Virus record (IMG/VR): IMGVR_UViG_3300025154_000049
Location: 94,518 to 158,517 of that record
Origin: a virus
Reading direction: 5' to 3' (one strand)
DNA: 64,000 bases
The notes under the pieces were generated by a model. That model was not told where the DNA came from and ran no database searches. It saw only the letters and a list, made by a program, of their open reading frames with translations. Each line of letters opens with the position of its first letter. Positions within the stretch are counted from its first letter, which is position 1. The translations under genes and the position numbers were made by a program. Below, one piece after another: positions 39,435 through 47,945 of this stretch.

Positions 39435-39864
39435 TGATTAACTCTTCCATAACATACTTGGATAGAAATATATTTTCTCCTTTATCTAACATGGGTTTAA
39501 AACGCTCTTTGCAATCTTCAAAAGAATCAAATAATAATTTTATAACAGGTTTTGAATTTGTGTAAAGTCTTATTAAATCATAGAATAAATCTGACCTATT
39601 AGTATTTATACGCTCCCATCTTTGAGATTTCAAAGTATGAATGTATCTGGGATAAACTCCTATCATGCTAAAATCTTCTCTACAAGAATATCTTATAGGC
39701 ATTAATCCAGTAAACTTCTTATTAAACACTTCTACAAAATAACTCATGCTAGAATAAAAGATACTGTTATCCAAGCGTTCCTTTTCTATCATAGGTTTTA
39801 TAGTAAGTTCGTACCAAACATCTTGGAACTTTAACTTCTGTACAAGTAGCTCATGTCTATTCAT
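39427..39864 (-). CDS. MxEL-tagged protein
   Basis: 145 aa ending YVMEELIND. Longer, basic; the N-terminal helix (RHELLVQKLKFQDVWYEL) differs from the Tyr-rich start. Confidence 0.75.
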   Translation of the reverse strand: MNRHELLVQKLKFQDVWYELTIKPMIEKERLDNSIFYSSMSYFVEVFNKKFTGLMPIRYSCREDFSMIGVYPRYIHTLKSQRWERINTNRSDLFYDLIRLYTNSKPVIKLLFDSFEDCKERFKPMLDKGENIFLSKYVMEELIND

Positions 39865-40058
39865 GATACAAGCTCCCTCATATATAGAAAGGATTCCACC
39901 TGTTCTTTACTATATTCTTTCATCTTATCTAACAGAACATTTTCGTTTTCCGTGAACCATTTCTTCTGATGAAAGGAATACCAAAGTACTCTATTATTAG
40001 AATTTATTTTATATATTAAAGGTTTATCTACATCTAGTCTTGTAGCAAAATATCTCAT
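39861..40058 (-). CDS. MxEL-tagged small protein
   Basis: 65 aa, near the shortest member: RYFATRLDVDKPLIYKINSN ... LYMRELVS. Confidence 0.75.
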   Translation of the reverse strand: MRYFATRLDVDKPLIYKINSNNRVLWYSFHQKKWFTENENVLLDKMKEYSKEQVESFLYMRELVS

Positions 40059-40288
40059 CTTACCAACTCCTTAAGCATAAAAGGAGCCAAAGCTTTTCCT
40101 TCGGATATTTCTTTAACGATGTAATCCTGCTCTTCCCAATGTAACAAAACCTCTTCAGCAGGATACCAAGATTTCATCCATAAAGGATTATAGCAATTGT
40201 CATAAAAATGAATAGAGTTCTCTTCCGAGATACTGTAAACTTTTAAAAGCTCATTACCACTCTTACTAATTACTTCGTAATACTTCAT
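40055..40288 (-). CDS. MxEL-tagged small protein
   Basis: 77 aa: KYYEVISKSGNELLKVYSI ... FMLKELVR. Confidence 0.8.
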   Translation of the reverse strand: MKYYEVISKSGNELLKVYSISEENSIHFYDNCYNPLWMKSWYPAEEVLLHWEEQDYIVKEISEGKALAPFMLKELVR

Positions 40289-40539
40289 GATACTAACTCC
40301 AGCATAGATAACTCAGCTTCTATTTCTGACTCGTGTAGTATCTTTATTTCGTAATCAGTACTTGCTTCAACTAACAAAGCTTTCTCTGTCGGTATAATAG
40401 ATTCAGTCCATTTACCTTCTCTGAAAGAATAGTAAGATACTCTGGTACCTCTGCCTCTTATCCTATAAACAGAACAAAGACTTGGTTGCCTTTCATTTCC
40501 AGTATATGTAAATTTATAATACTTATACTTACTAGCCAT
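40285..40539 (-). CDS. MxEL-tagged small protein
   Basis: 84 aa: YKYYKFTYTGNERQPSLCSV ... LSMLELVS. Confidence 0.8.
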   Translation of the reverse strand: MASKYKYYKFTYTGNERQPSLCSVYRIRGRGTRVSYYSFREGKWTESIIPTEKALLVEASTDYEIKILHESEIEAELSMLELVS

Positions 40540-40738
40540 TGATAACCTCGTAGTTTCTTATTGATTGCATGTCCCTAGCTCTGAATAAAGCTTTATGTCC
40601 GTTCTTATACTCAATCAATTTGTATAACCCGCCTCTAGTACCTTCACAGTAGTAATAGAATTTAGATTCTCCTTGTTTGAAAACATTAGGATATTCTTGT
40701 TGAACATCTACTACATGTGTTACTTTTACTTTAAGCAT
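40532..40738 (-). CDS. Untagged relative of the tagged family
   Basis: 68 aa with the Tyr-rich body (ESKFYYYCEGTRGGLYKLI) but an end MQSIRNYEVING without the tag. First gene of the block. Confidence 0.7.
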   Translation of the reverse strand: MLKVKVTHVVDVQQEYPNVFKQGESKFYYYCEGTRGGLYKLIEYKNGHKALFRARDMQSIRNYEVING

Positions 40739-40766
40739 TAATATCTCCTTGATTAACTATATAGTT

Positions 40767-40795
40767 AGATTACCATAGCTAAGACAAGAAGTCAA
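40767..40795 (-). promoter_or_regulatory. Sigma70-type promoter
   Basis: TTGACT, 17 bp, TAATCT, with a TGTAAC-type site 5 bp upstream. Confidence 0.65.
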
Positions 40796-40800
40796 TGGTA

Positions 40801-40818
40801 TGTAAATATATTGTTACA
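40801..40818 (-). promoter_or_regulatory. Operator-like site
   Basis: TGTAAC-AATATA-TTTACA on the minus strand, 5 bp from the -35 box. Confidence 0.5.
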
Positions 40819-40966
40819 CTTTCTTAACTATTACCTGTAAGTTATCCCAAGCATCTCCCAGACTATGCACTCTATACATATCCTGACTATTTCCTATCAA
40901 AAATATTTGAACATCTCCATCATCATGAAGGTCTTTTAAATAATCTTTAAGTTCATAAACTTTCAT
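40814..40966 (-). CDS. 50-aa hypothetical protein
   Basis: KVYELKDYLKDLHDDGDVQI then FLIGNSQDMYRVHSLGDAWD, a small alpha/beta protein. AGGAG 7 nt upstream. Confidence 0.65.
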   Translation of the reverse strand: MKVYELKDYLKDLHDDGDVQIFLIGNSQDMYRVHSLGDAWDNLQVIVKKV

Positions 40967-40987
40967 TTAGGATACTCCTTTATATTG

Positions 40988-41146
40988 TTACACTTTATGT
41001 ACTTCTATTATAGTAGAGAATACTCCGTCATCTACAGAAACATTATCCCTAGAGGCTAATTCTTTTATAAGTGCTTCTTTAGAAAATAGTTTAAGTATTT
41101 CTATCTTATCTTCTTTAATCATTTCTTCCTTAATATTTTTTGACAT
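40988..41146 (-). CDS. 52-aa helical protein
   Basis: Helical, with LFSKEALIKELASRDNVSVD. TGTAAC follows its Val-stop. Function unknown. Confidence 0.65.
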   Translation of the reverse strand: MSKNIKEEMIKEDKIEILKLFSKEALIKELASRDNVSVDDGVFSTIIEVHKV

Positions 41147-41199
41147 AAGTTATGATTTATTAATAGTTTTCGACTTGGCTTAATCTTTTTCGACTTTAT

Positions 41200-41430
41200 C
41201 TATCTTATCAAGTAGCTATGTTTAAGAAGTCTTTTTAATTCCAAACAATGATACTTAAGATAATTAAGTTCCGATTCCCTATCAATATCTTTATAGGTTT
41301 TAATAAAGTAGCTTCTCATCTTTATAAATCCTAGTAGGTGTCCGACTTCTCCACAATGATTTTGTTTATTCTTACTTATCTCTCTGAGTTCTACACTGCT
41401 CCCAGACTTAGTTCCATTCTGAGTACTCAT
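41200..41430 (-). CDS. Hypothetical protein
   Basis: 76 aa, basic, with a helical end (LNYLKYHCLELKRLLKHSYL). Short overlap with the upstream gene. Confidence 0.6.
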   Translation of the reverse strand: MSTQNGTKSGSSVELREISKNKQNHCGEVGHLLGFIKMRSYFIKTYKDIDRESELNYLKYHCLELKRLLKHSYLIR

Positions 41431-41627
41431 CGTTTCTTCCCTTGTACTAAATTAAAACAATAGTCCAATATTCTTTCATTAGTGTCATTGACTCTATATC
41501 CCATCACAACACCGCTATCCCCTATAAAGAAATCAGTAGGATATTTTATCTCTTCATTTAAGAATATCTTTACTTCTTTTTTAACAACTATATTTCCGTG
41601 TCTAGGTTTAGCAACGTACTCAAACAT
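41427..41627 (-). CDS. Hypothetical protein
   Basis: 66 aa, beta-rich (YPTDFFIGDSGVVMGYRVND). Function unknown. Confidence 0.65.
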   Translation of the reverse strand: MFEYVAKPRHGNIVVKKEVKIFLNEEIKYPTDFFIGDSGVVMGYRVNDTNERILDYCFNLVQGKKR

Positions 41628-41814
41628 TTTTAGTTTCTTCCTTTTCTTTATTCTCGTGATGTTCTACGTAGAATCTATAAAACTCCTTTAAAAAATAGAA
41701 TCCACACATAAGACAAAGGATGCCCCAGAAATATTCACCTGATTTTAAATCGTTGAATCCAATATATAAATCCATGAAAGATAAAAATAAAAGAAAAACT
41801 TGTACTCCAGTCAT
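41620..41814 (-). CDS. Two-helix membrane protein
   Basis: 64 aa with hydrophobic stretches near 3-20 and 29-45 and a charged tail (EHHENKEKEE). Confidence 0.7.
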   Translation of the reverse strand: MTGVQVFLLFLSFMDLYIGFNDLKSGEYFWGILCLMCGFYFLKEFYRFYVEHHENKEKEETKNV

Positions 41815-42042
41815 TTAATTATTCACATACCTTTCCCTATCAGATTGTATTTGTCTTCTTACAATCTTAAGGTCTTCTTCATCACCTGTTATTCTAATAC
41901 GATAATCTTCAAAGAATAAACCAGAGTCTTTCTCATATTCTACCCTTACATTATCATATTTAAAATCTAAAGCTCTTAAGTAACTTCCAAAGTTAGCAAG
42001 CTTAGTACATTCAACAGTAAATTTTAATACAGCCTCTGCCAT
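41815..42042 (-). CDS. Hypothetical alpha/beta protein
   Basis: 75 aa with strands flanking a helix (LKFTVECTKLANFGSYLRAL; YRIRITGDEEDLKIVRRQI), ferredoxin-like by outline. Function unknown. Confidence 0.65.
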   Translation of the reverse strand: MAEAVLKFTVECTKLANFGSYLRALDFKYDNVRVEYEKDSGLFFEDYRIRITGDEEDLKIVRRQIQSDRERYVNN

Positions 42043-42062
42043 TAATTTCTCCTTGTATATTC

Positions 42063-42091
42063 ATCATATACTATATTGAATTATACTACAA
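42063..42091 (-). promoter_or_regulatory. Sigma70-type promoter
   Basis: TTGTAG, 17 bp, TATGAT, 5 bp from an operator-like palindrome. Confidence 0.6.
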
Positions 42092-42096
42092 GTGTT

Positions 42097-42114
42097 TGTA
42101 ACTAAACTGTTACT
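42097..42114 (-). promoter_or_regulatory. Operator-like palindrome
   Basis: GTAAC-AGTTTA-GTTAC perfect inverted repeat on the minus strand; it also covers the last codons of the HNH gene. Confidence 0.55.
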
Positions 42115-42431
42115 AATTCTTTTCTTCTGAGTCGAGAAACAATTCCTAAAAGTCCTTGATGTAGTAAAACATGTTCGTCATGAGACATTATTTGTAAGTT
42201 AGAAATATGATTATTAGACTTATTTAAATCTCTATGATGTACCTCATATCCATCGGGAATTTCAATATCCATTGCTAAGAAGAGTAATCTGTGTTCTAGG
42301 ATTAAGAAACTTCCTTCGTCTCCTTTGTACCTAACTAACACATACCCGTTATGAGTAATTTTTCTTTCTCCTTCTCTAAATACTTTCTTAACTAGCTCTT
42401 TGTCTCTAGTAAGTCTTTTAATACTTGCCAT
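42102..42431 (-). CDS. HNH endonuclease
   Basis: 109 aa. YEVHHRDLNKSNNHISNLQI, then MSHDEHVLLHQ, gives the HNH motif (H-H ... N ... N-L ... H-x-x-H). The N-terminal part (YVLVRYKGDE, HRLLFLAM) is typical of phage HNH proteins. May be a homing or nicking enzyme; no intron is visible. Confidence 0.85.
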   Translation of the reverse strand: MASIKRLTRDKELVKKVFREGERKITHNGYVLVRYKGDEGSFLILEHRLLFLAMDIEIPDGYEVHHRDLNKSNNHISNLQIMSHDEHVLLHQGLLGIVSRLRRKELVTV

Positions 42432-42462
42432 TAAAATCTCCTTGTCTTAATCTTATATATTT

Positions 42463-42498
42463 AGCATAACAAAAAGAAGACTATATTTCAAGTCTTCT
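42463..42498 (-). promoter_or_regulatory. Composite terminator-promoter
   Basis: Hairpin AGAAGACT-TGAAATAT-AGTCTTCT with TTTTTG tail; TTGAAA, 17 bp, TATGCT. The stem includes the stop of the 42481 gene. Near-identical to 42679-42714. Confidence 0.8.
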
Positions 42499-42654
42499 GG
42501 AATGATATCTTTTCATTTCTTGAAGATACACATAGGCTAACTCTTCAGTAGGAACAGTATAATCTATTTGTTCTTCGGTTGCTTCTCCAGTACAACAGAT
42601 ATACCAATGATTAGGATTTCTGTCTCGTTGTCCTTGAAATGCTACGCAATACAT
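42481..42654 (-). CDS. 57-aa hypothetical protein
   Basis: YCVAFQGQRDRNPNHWYICC then TEEQIDYTVPTEELAYVYL. Flanked by two copies of the terminator-promoter, so it is a single-gene transcript cassette. Confidence 0.7.
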   Translation of the reverse strand: MYCVAFQGQRDRNPNHWYICCTGEATEEQIDYTVPTEELAYVYLQEMKRYHSRRLEI

Positions 42655-42678
42655 TTTCTTCTCCTTATGTATATACTT

Positions 42679-42714
42679 AGCATAACAAAAAGAAGACTAT
42701 ATTTCAAGTCTTCT
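42679..42714 (-). promoter_or_regulatory. Composite terminator-promoter
   Basis: Second copy: same hairpin, TTGAAA, 17 bp, TATGCT. It ends the beta-helix transcript and starts the 42654 gene. Confidence 0.8.
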
Positions 42715-42743
42715 TCTATTACTTTGTTACAATTATTTACAGA

Positions 42744-44060
42744 CTATACTATGCTTGTAATTTGTCCGTCTACTACTGTTATTGTTTTGCCATCTACCGT
42801 TGTAAAGCTACCATTAATAGCATTCTTAGTTACGCAATTGTTAAGAGCATCTTTAACTGAAGTTCCAGAAACTGAAGAATCGTTTGCTAATGCTGAAGCA
42901 TGACTCATCAAGTCTACGTTACCAGAGTTAAGAACTATCACGTTAGCTGGATTTTCTGGGGCAGATACTACATCATAGTTAAGATAAGCTGTAGCTCCAT
43001 CAGAAGTTAAGCTTCCCCAAGTATGACAAGTATGTATTTCTAACCAACAATTATTTATAACTGAGACATTGTTTAAACCAGAGTTAGCAATGTTTCTTGT
43101 ACCAGAATCTCCATAAACTGGGTCAGGAACTTCTAAACCTACATCATCTATTACAACATTTCCGTATACCATAGAGTCTCTTACTATCATGTGGGAAGAA
43201 TGTTGTGTAAGATTTCCACTAATTAAACAATCATTGGTAATTTGAAGGTAGTCAACTGTTCCTCTAAAATTAGATACTATACTATCAGCCCACATATCTG
43301 CTAACCAAACTGAAACTCCATTTACTACTCCCGCAGGTTTATCAAAAGTAATTGTTCCTTTGATAGTGATATCCCTTATCTCTAATCTACCACCAGTACT
43401 GAATGTACAAAGATGAGTTCCTGTTACTTTAGTAGTTTCTTTTGATTCACCTTTTAAACATACATAAGGTTTGAATGCTAAGTTTTCTGTGTAAGCTCCT
43501 GCTTTTATTTCTAACATATATTTCTTGGAGTTGCTTGCATCAGAGATAGAATCAATAGCAGATTGAATTGTCTTAAATGGTTTCATTTGAGAACCATCTT
43601 CTGTGTAAGAATCGGTTCTTGTGTTGTCTACGAATTTAACTTCTGTAACGGGGATTACTATTAAAGCATCTAGTACAGCACGGTTAGTATGAGCTATAGC
43701 TGTATGGTCATACGTTGTTTCGTGTGTAGTCATGACCCCATTAACAAAAGTAGCATCTACGGAAGAACCTTGTAGACTTACTACTTCAGTTTGAATAGTT
43801 TGAACTGCTTCATTCATTTCTGATATAGTATCTTTAAAGGCTTGTGGAGTTAATTGTTCTGCATCACGAGGAACAGGTATAGATAAATCTACTGTAGCTC
43901 CTAATAATACCAAGGTATCAAAGGGGGCTATTGCTGATATTATCTGTACTTCTGTATAACCTATTGGAGCATTTACAGTAGTTAAAGGTGCTACTGTAAA
44001 GTTAGCAAGCTCGGATATAATAACTTGGGAGCTTCCCGTATTTTGAATTTGAAGTGCCAT
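42744..44060 (-). CDS. Beta-helix tail or adhesin-type protein
   Basis: 438 aa. N-terminal region of strands (LQIQNTGSSQVIISELANFT), a short coiled coil (about 90-110), then from about 140 a right-handed beta-helix: KPFKTIQSAIDSI, LEIKAGAYTENL, VCLKGESKETTKVTG and repeated short strands. This is the layout of tail-spike or fibre proteins; receptor binding is inferred. Behind a late-promoter candidate and alone, away from other tail genes. Confidence 0.75.
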   Translation of the reverse strand: MALQIQNTGSSQVIISELANFTVAPLTTVNAPIGYTEVQIISAIAPFDTLVLLGATVDLSIPVPRDAEQLTPQAFKDTISEMNEAVQTIQTEVVSLQGSSVDATFVNGVMTTHETTYDHTAIAHTNRAVLDALIVIPVTEVKFVDNTRTDSYTEDGSQMKPFKTIQSAIDSISDASNSKKYMLEIKAGAYTENLAFKPYVCLKGESKETTKVTGTHLCTFSTGGRLEIRDITIKGTITFDKPAGVVNGVSVWLADMWADSIVSNFRGTVDYLQITNDCLISGNLTQHSSHMIVRDSMVYGNVVIDDVGLEVPDPVYGDSGTRNIANSGLNNVSVINNCWLEIHTCHTWGSLTSDGATAYLNYDVVSAPENPANVIVLNSGNVDLMSHASALANDSSVSGTSVKDALNNCVTKNAINGSFTTVDGKTITVVDGQITSIV

Positions 44061-44083
44061 TTTTTAATTCCTTATATTTTATT

Positions 44084-44100
44084 ACTCACTTAAAATATAA
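44084..44100 (-). promoter_or_regulatory. Candidate phage late promoter
   Basis: Minus strand TTATATTTTAAGTGAGT, 24 bp before the 44060 start. Confidence 0.55.
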
Positions 44101-44150
44101 AATAATTGTATAGTAGACAATTTAATCCATTAATTCCTTCATAATTTATT

Positions 44151-44447
44151 TCATTTTGTCAACTCATCTATAAATTTATCTACCACATCTCTTTTTCTTT
44201 GTTTCCATACGGCTATCATATATCTATACATAAACCAAGGAAATATTACAAATACTATTAAAAGAATGTATCTTTCATTCTCATAAATATCAAAGACATC
44301 TCTAAATACTAGATAGTCCCAAAGCTCATTACAAAAAGAAGGAGGAGAGTATATTCTTATAAAAATTAAAAATGCTATGAAATTAAAAGTACAGTATAAT
44401 ACAAAGACAAGTAGCATTATAAGTAGTATAGCAAATACTTCTTTCAT
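44151..44447 (-). CDS. Membrane protein with MxEL-like end
   Basis: 98 aa. Hydrophobic helices near 3-30 and 60-80; ends DKFIDELTK (Ile for Met). Last gene of the block with no start nearby downstream. Confidence 0.7.
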   Translation of the reverse strand: MKEVFAILLIMLLVFVLYCTFNFIAFLIFIRIYSPPSFCNELWDYLVFRDVFDIYENERYILLIVFVIFPWFMYRYMIAVWKQRKRDVVDKFIDELTK

Positions 44448-44707
44448 TAGTCAGTAAGCTCTTTCATTAAATCAGCAGTTATAAACTTAATATTAAATTG
44501 TTCTAAATCTTTAGAACAAGTCATCTTCCCATCTATAATTGCTTTCTGTATCTTACGTGTATATATTTCAAGATGCACTGGACATAAATCTATGTGTTCC
44601 CAATCGGAAGTATATCTATCATAGTCCAAAGATTCTCCATGATAAAGTTGTATCTTTCTAACATATTCTATTTCATTACATTTATCACATCGTCTTATAC
44701 TAACCAT
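44447..44707 (-). CDS. MxEL-tagged zinc-type protein
   Basis: 86 aa. RRCDKCNEI and a later LCPVH form a possible C-x2-C ... C-x2-H site; ends DLMKELTD. Confidence 0.75.
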   Translation of the reverse strand: MVSIRRCDKCNEIEYVRKIQLYHGESLDYDRYTSDWEHIDLCPVHLEIYTRKIQKAIIDGKMTCSKDLEQFNIKFITADLMKELTD

Positions 44708-44708
44708 A

Positions 44709-44972
44709 TCAATCTCCTGTTAATTCTTTAAACACATCTAATTCTTGTTTCTTAATACAATAATCTATCAGAACCATATAGTCGTCTATCTCTTCAATAA
44801 ACTTATAAGTAAAGACTATTAAACTTCCACAGTCGGAACAAGTATGAGTAGTACTTAATTTATCTAGGGTTCCTTTAACATAATAGGGTTGTCTACAAAT
44901 AGGACAGGTACTAATAAATCCATAAGACCTCATACTCAAAAAGAACTTTGTAATGATACCGATTATGTTCAT
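44709..44972 (-). CDS. Zinc-ribbon protein with MxEL-like end
   Basis: 87 aa from the ATG overlapping the upstream stop. CPICRQPYY ... CSDCG is a rubredoxin-like zinc ribbon. Ends DVFKELTGD, a variant tag. Confidence 0.75.
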   Translation of the reverse strand: MNIIGIITKFFLSMRSYGFISTCPICRQPYYVKGTLDKLSTTHTCSDCGSLIVFTYKFIEEIDDYMVLIDYCIKKQELDVFKELTGD

Positions 44973-45301
44973 GCTACTAATTCCCACATTGTTCTTACAG
45001 TATCTATATCTTCTGTTATCCTAGTTACTATAAGATGAGGATAAACTTTATTATCAAATATTGTAGGCTTATCTAATTCAAAATCATGAGAGACTCTTCC
45101 ATCTATCCACAATCCTTTTTCCATATCCCTAACTAAGACTTCGAGCACGTTAGGAACTCCTCTGCCTAGCATACCCTTTGTTTGTAGGTATCCAGAAGAA
45201 GTTTTAATTATGAAAAAGTAAACAGGGTCAGTCTCCGTGTAACTATCAAAAGCACAAGGGTTCTTCACCATCCATACATCTTCTATTTTAATTACTGTCA
45301 T
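44969..45301 (-). CDS. MxEL-tagged protein
   Basis: 110 aa ending RTMWELVA. YFFIIKTSSGYLQTKGMLG in the middle. Confidence 0.75.
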   Translation of the reverse strand: MTVIKIEDVWMVKNPCAFDSYTETDPVYFFIIKTSSGYLQTKGMLGRGVPNVLEVLVRDMEKGLWIDGRVSHDFELDKPTIFDNKVYPHLIVTRITEDIDTVRTMWELVA

Positions 45302-45558
45302 ACTACAAGTTCTCTCATTACTCTGTACGCTTCTATTTTCTCTATGTATTCTTGTACCTTGTCTTTATCTATTTCAAAGATACCTTGAGATATCATATAG
45401 TGAGTTTGAGCTTTGATACCTTCCATACTCATAGGTTGGAAACAATCCCATTTACCATGATAGTTTAGTTCATAGGTCTTATCATTATAAGACTTAAACA
45501 CTCTAACTTTTATTATAGAATCGGGGAAGCATAATTCATAGTATCTAATCTTTGTCAA
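45298..45558 (-). CDS. MxEL-tagged small protein
   Basis: 86 aa: IRYYELCFPDSIIKVRVFKS ... RVMRELVV. Confidence 0.8.
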   Translation of the reverse strand: MTKIRYYELCFPDSIIKVRVFKSYNDKTYELNYHGKWDCFQPMSMEGIKAQTHYMISQGIFEIDKDKVQEYIEKIEAYRVMRELVV

Positions 45559-45965
45559 GTTACAAGCTCCCTCATATATTTAAAAGTCTTGAAGTCTTCT
45601 TGGTTTAAATCAGTAAAGGCATAAGTAACAGAACCACCGTTGTAATAATCTATACCGAATACATGTTTCACTGGTAAATCATCATCGTAGTATACAGTCT
45701 GCCAAATCTGGTCTCTATTATTTGTCTGACCATAGTTTAATCTTATAGCTTCTAAGTTTGGCTTGGGGTTAGTTATATGCACTATAACATCCCCTTGTAT
45801 ATAATTTACCATTCCGTATCCTAAAGCACCATTGACAGGAACCAACTGATTGAATCCGTCATCCATAAGATAATTTTTAGTCAGTACTCCTTCATGGCTG
45901 AAAATTACACTCAGGGTATTTTCTCTTATGTTTCCTAGGGTCTCTATGCAGAAATCACTTATCAT
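45555..45965 (-). CDS. MxEL-tagged protein
   Basis: 136 aa ending KYMRELVT. Beta-rich, unlike the Tyr-rich start type. Confidence 0.75.
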   Translation of the reverse strand: MISDFCIETLGNIRENTLSVIFSHEGVLTKNYLMDDGFNQLVPVNGALGYGMVNYIQGDVIVHITNPKPNLEAIRLNYGQTNNRDQIWQTVYYDDDLPVKHVFGIDYYNGGSVTYAFTDLNQEDFKTFKYMRELVT

Positions 45966-46483
45966 GCTACTAACTCCTGCATCATTAGAAACTTATCAAC
46001 ATTGTCTACTATCTCAATTACTTTAAGTAAGTCTCTGGCTTTTATACAGGATTCGTCCCCTTCTACAGATAGTATCATCCTACCATTTTTCATAACCTTC
46101 TTAACTTCTAGTTCAGTTTTGTTATCGAAGTTACCGTCAGTGTATATACGCAAGGACACTATAAAGATATCTCCGTTCCAGATATTATCACACATCCAGA
46201 TACTGGGACGAAAGCTAGTGTTAGCCTCAATAAGATTCTCTATCTCGTGAATATGTTTATATCTCTTATTAGTATTTGCTTTCCCAAAATCTTTATAGGT
46301 ATCTAAAAGCTTACTGTGTAGTTGTCTTAACTTCTTGTCATACCAAGGATGTAAGTTTCCTTTCCTATCTGTTACGTAGGTAGGTAACTCTTCTTCTTTC
46401 TCTTCAGTTACACTTTCTCCTATAAATAGATTCTTAATATATTCTATTAAAGAAAAGTGTTCATTACAACAAGGACATTTCAA
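45962..46483 (-). CDS. MxEL-tagged protein with N-terminal CxxC
   Basis: 173 aa, TTG start inside the upstream stop (TTGA). KCPCCNEHFSLIEYI at the N-terminus may bind metal; acidic linker; ends LMMQELVA. Confidence 0.75.
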   Translation of the reverse strand: MKCPCCNEHFSLIEYIKNLFIGESVTEEKEEELPTYVTDRKGNLHPWYDKKLRQLHSKLLDTYKDFGKANTNKRYKHIHEIENLIEANTSFRPSIWMCDNIWNGDIFIVSLRIYTDGNFDNKTELEVKKVMKNGRMILSVEGDESCIKARDLLKVIEIVDNVDKFLMMQELVA

Positions 46484-46785
46484 CTTACAAGTTCCCTCAT
46501 CATTACATATTTATCTATCTCTGCTAAGTATTGTTCTTTAGTTCTGTACTCTTTTATTATATCGTTATAGAATTTCTCATGATTAGTTGTATAAGAAGTT
46601 TGTAACCTATTACCAACTACAGTAAGAATCTTTCCTCTCTGTAAGTCATGAGAGTTACATACGAAAGAATAAGCGAAGGCTCCTTGGATAAATCCTTCAG
46701 TTTCCCAATACATAAAGGAACACTCGGGGGAATTATAATCAGTGTTAAGACACTTTGATATTTTAAAGTACCTTGACTTATTCAT
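46480..46785 (-). CDS. MxEL-tagged small protein
   Basis: 101 aa: SRYFKISKCLNTDYN ... YRTKEQYLAEIDKYVMMREL. The Arg-Glu codons (AGGGAA) form the next gene's ribosome site. Confidence 0.8.
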   Translation of the reverse strand: MNKSRYFKISKCLNTDYNSPECSFMYWETEGFIQGAFAYSFVCNSHDLQRGKILTVVGNRLQTSYTTNHEKFYNDIIKEYRTKEQYLAEIDKYVMMRELVS

Positions 46786-47042
46786 AGCGTTAATTCTTTC
46801 ATAGTTAATATTTTATCTATTTCTTCTGGGTCAAATATTATAGAGAGTACTTGGAAACCTCCATCATTTTTATCTCCAGAACATAGAACTCTTTTTAAAG
46901 CTTCTGTTAAATCCTCTTCATAACATTCATAGTCAAATCCATCATTCAGATAAGTACATCTTAATTGATTACCTTTCTGATAGTAGTAGTGTTCATTAAT
47001 CTTTCCACTCCTTCTTGTCTTTACTATGATTCTTTCTATCAT
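46782..47042 (-). CDS. MxEL-tagged small protein
   Basis: 86 aa ending LTMKELTL after FDPEEIDKI. Confidence 0.75.
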   Translation of the reverse strand: MIERIIVKTRRSGKINEHYYYQKGNQLRCTYLNDGFDYECYEEDLTEALKRVLCSGDKNDGGFQVLSIIFDPEEIDKILTMKELTL

Positions 47043-47341
47043 GATACTAGCTCTTTCATCATAACATACTTTTCTATTTCTTGCAAGTACTCTTCTTCAG
47101 AATTATATTCTTCTAAGTAACTATGAACTGTAGTAGTTGTTCCGTAGGCTCCTCGTTCCACTAACTGTACTGCATCTATTGTTTCACATCTTTTAGCTAC
47201 TGTATGTGTACATTTACAATGAACTTGTCTTTCAAAATCATATACATAAAGTATATCCCCTATTATATAAATCATAGATATACCACCAGAACAATGCTTA
47301 TCTCTCCAAGACATTAGAGGTAACTTGTAATACTGAATCAT
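47039..47341 (-). CDS. MxEL-tagged small protein
   Basis: 100 aa: IQYYKLPLMSWRDKHCSGG ... SEEEYLQEIEKYVMMKELVS. C-terminal half closely related to 46480-46785. Confidence 0.8.
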   Translation of the reverse strand: MIQYYKLPLMSWRDKHCSGGISMIYIIGDILYVYDFERQVHCKCTHTVAKRCETIDAVQLVERGAYGTTTTVHSYLEEYNSEEEYLQEIEKYVMMKELVS

Positions 47342-47682
47342 TCTACAAGCTCCTTTAGCGTTCTATACTTAGTAAGACATCTCTGTAATCCTTTCTTGGT
47401 TCTGAATTCATATATGTTCCACTGTCGTACTCCTTCACTATAGGATAGACTGTCGGCTATGTCATCTACCCAATCCCACAACCAATCATGGCTTGTGTAA
47501 TCACATCCTTCTAGTATTAAGTCTTCCCCCAGATTATACCTTATATAATCTCCATATCCATCCTCATCTCGTTCTTGTACTTCGTAAGCAAAGAACCTAT
47601 CATCCACTTCTGGTATTAAGGGAACAGCAAGATAGAATCTATCGGGTCTTATGTTACATACAAGTTTCTCTATCTGTTTCAT
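47338..47682 (-). CDS. MxEL-tagged protein, EF subtype
   Basis: 114 aa. IYEFRTKKGLQRCLTKYRTL then KELVE. The last codons read AAAGGAG, a perfect ribosome site 8 nt before the next ATG. Confidence 0.8.
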   Translation of the reverse strand: MKQIEKLVCNIRPDRFYLAVPLIPEVDDRFFAYEVQERDEDGYGDYIRYNLGEDLILEGCDYTSHDWLWDWVDDIADSLSYSEGVRQWNIYEFRTKKGLQRCLTKYRTLKELVE

Positions 47683-47945
47683 GATACGAGTTCCTGCATC
47701 ATTAAGTAATTATCAACCTCACAGTTTTCTATCTCGTAGAAAATATCTGGAAACAACATAACATCTTTATCTATAACAAGGTCATGGAATATTAACAGGT
47801 TCTTGTGTACCTCTGCTGTAGAAGATACTCCCCATCTTATAAACTTTAATACTGTATATTTAGGGTTACTGAGGCTAGTACCTAAAGGATAATATAGATA
47901 GTGCTTCCCTGTTATACACTTATAGGTTCTCTTTAGTTGATTCAT
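47679..47945 (-). CDS. MxEL-tagged small protein
   Basis: 88 aa ending LMMQELVS after EIENCEVDNY. Confidence 0.75.
   Translation of the reverse strand: MNQLKRTYKCITGKHYLYYPLGTSLSNPKYTVLKFIRWGVSSTAEVHKNLLIFHDLVIDKDVMLFPDIFYEIENCEVDNYLMMQELVS

Noticed and set aside
42102-42431. Homing intron or intein around the HNH gene
   Set aside because: The neighbouring genes are intact and no split gene is visible.
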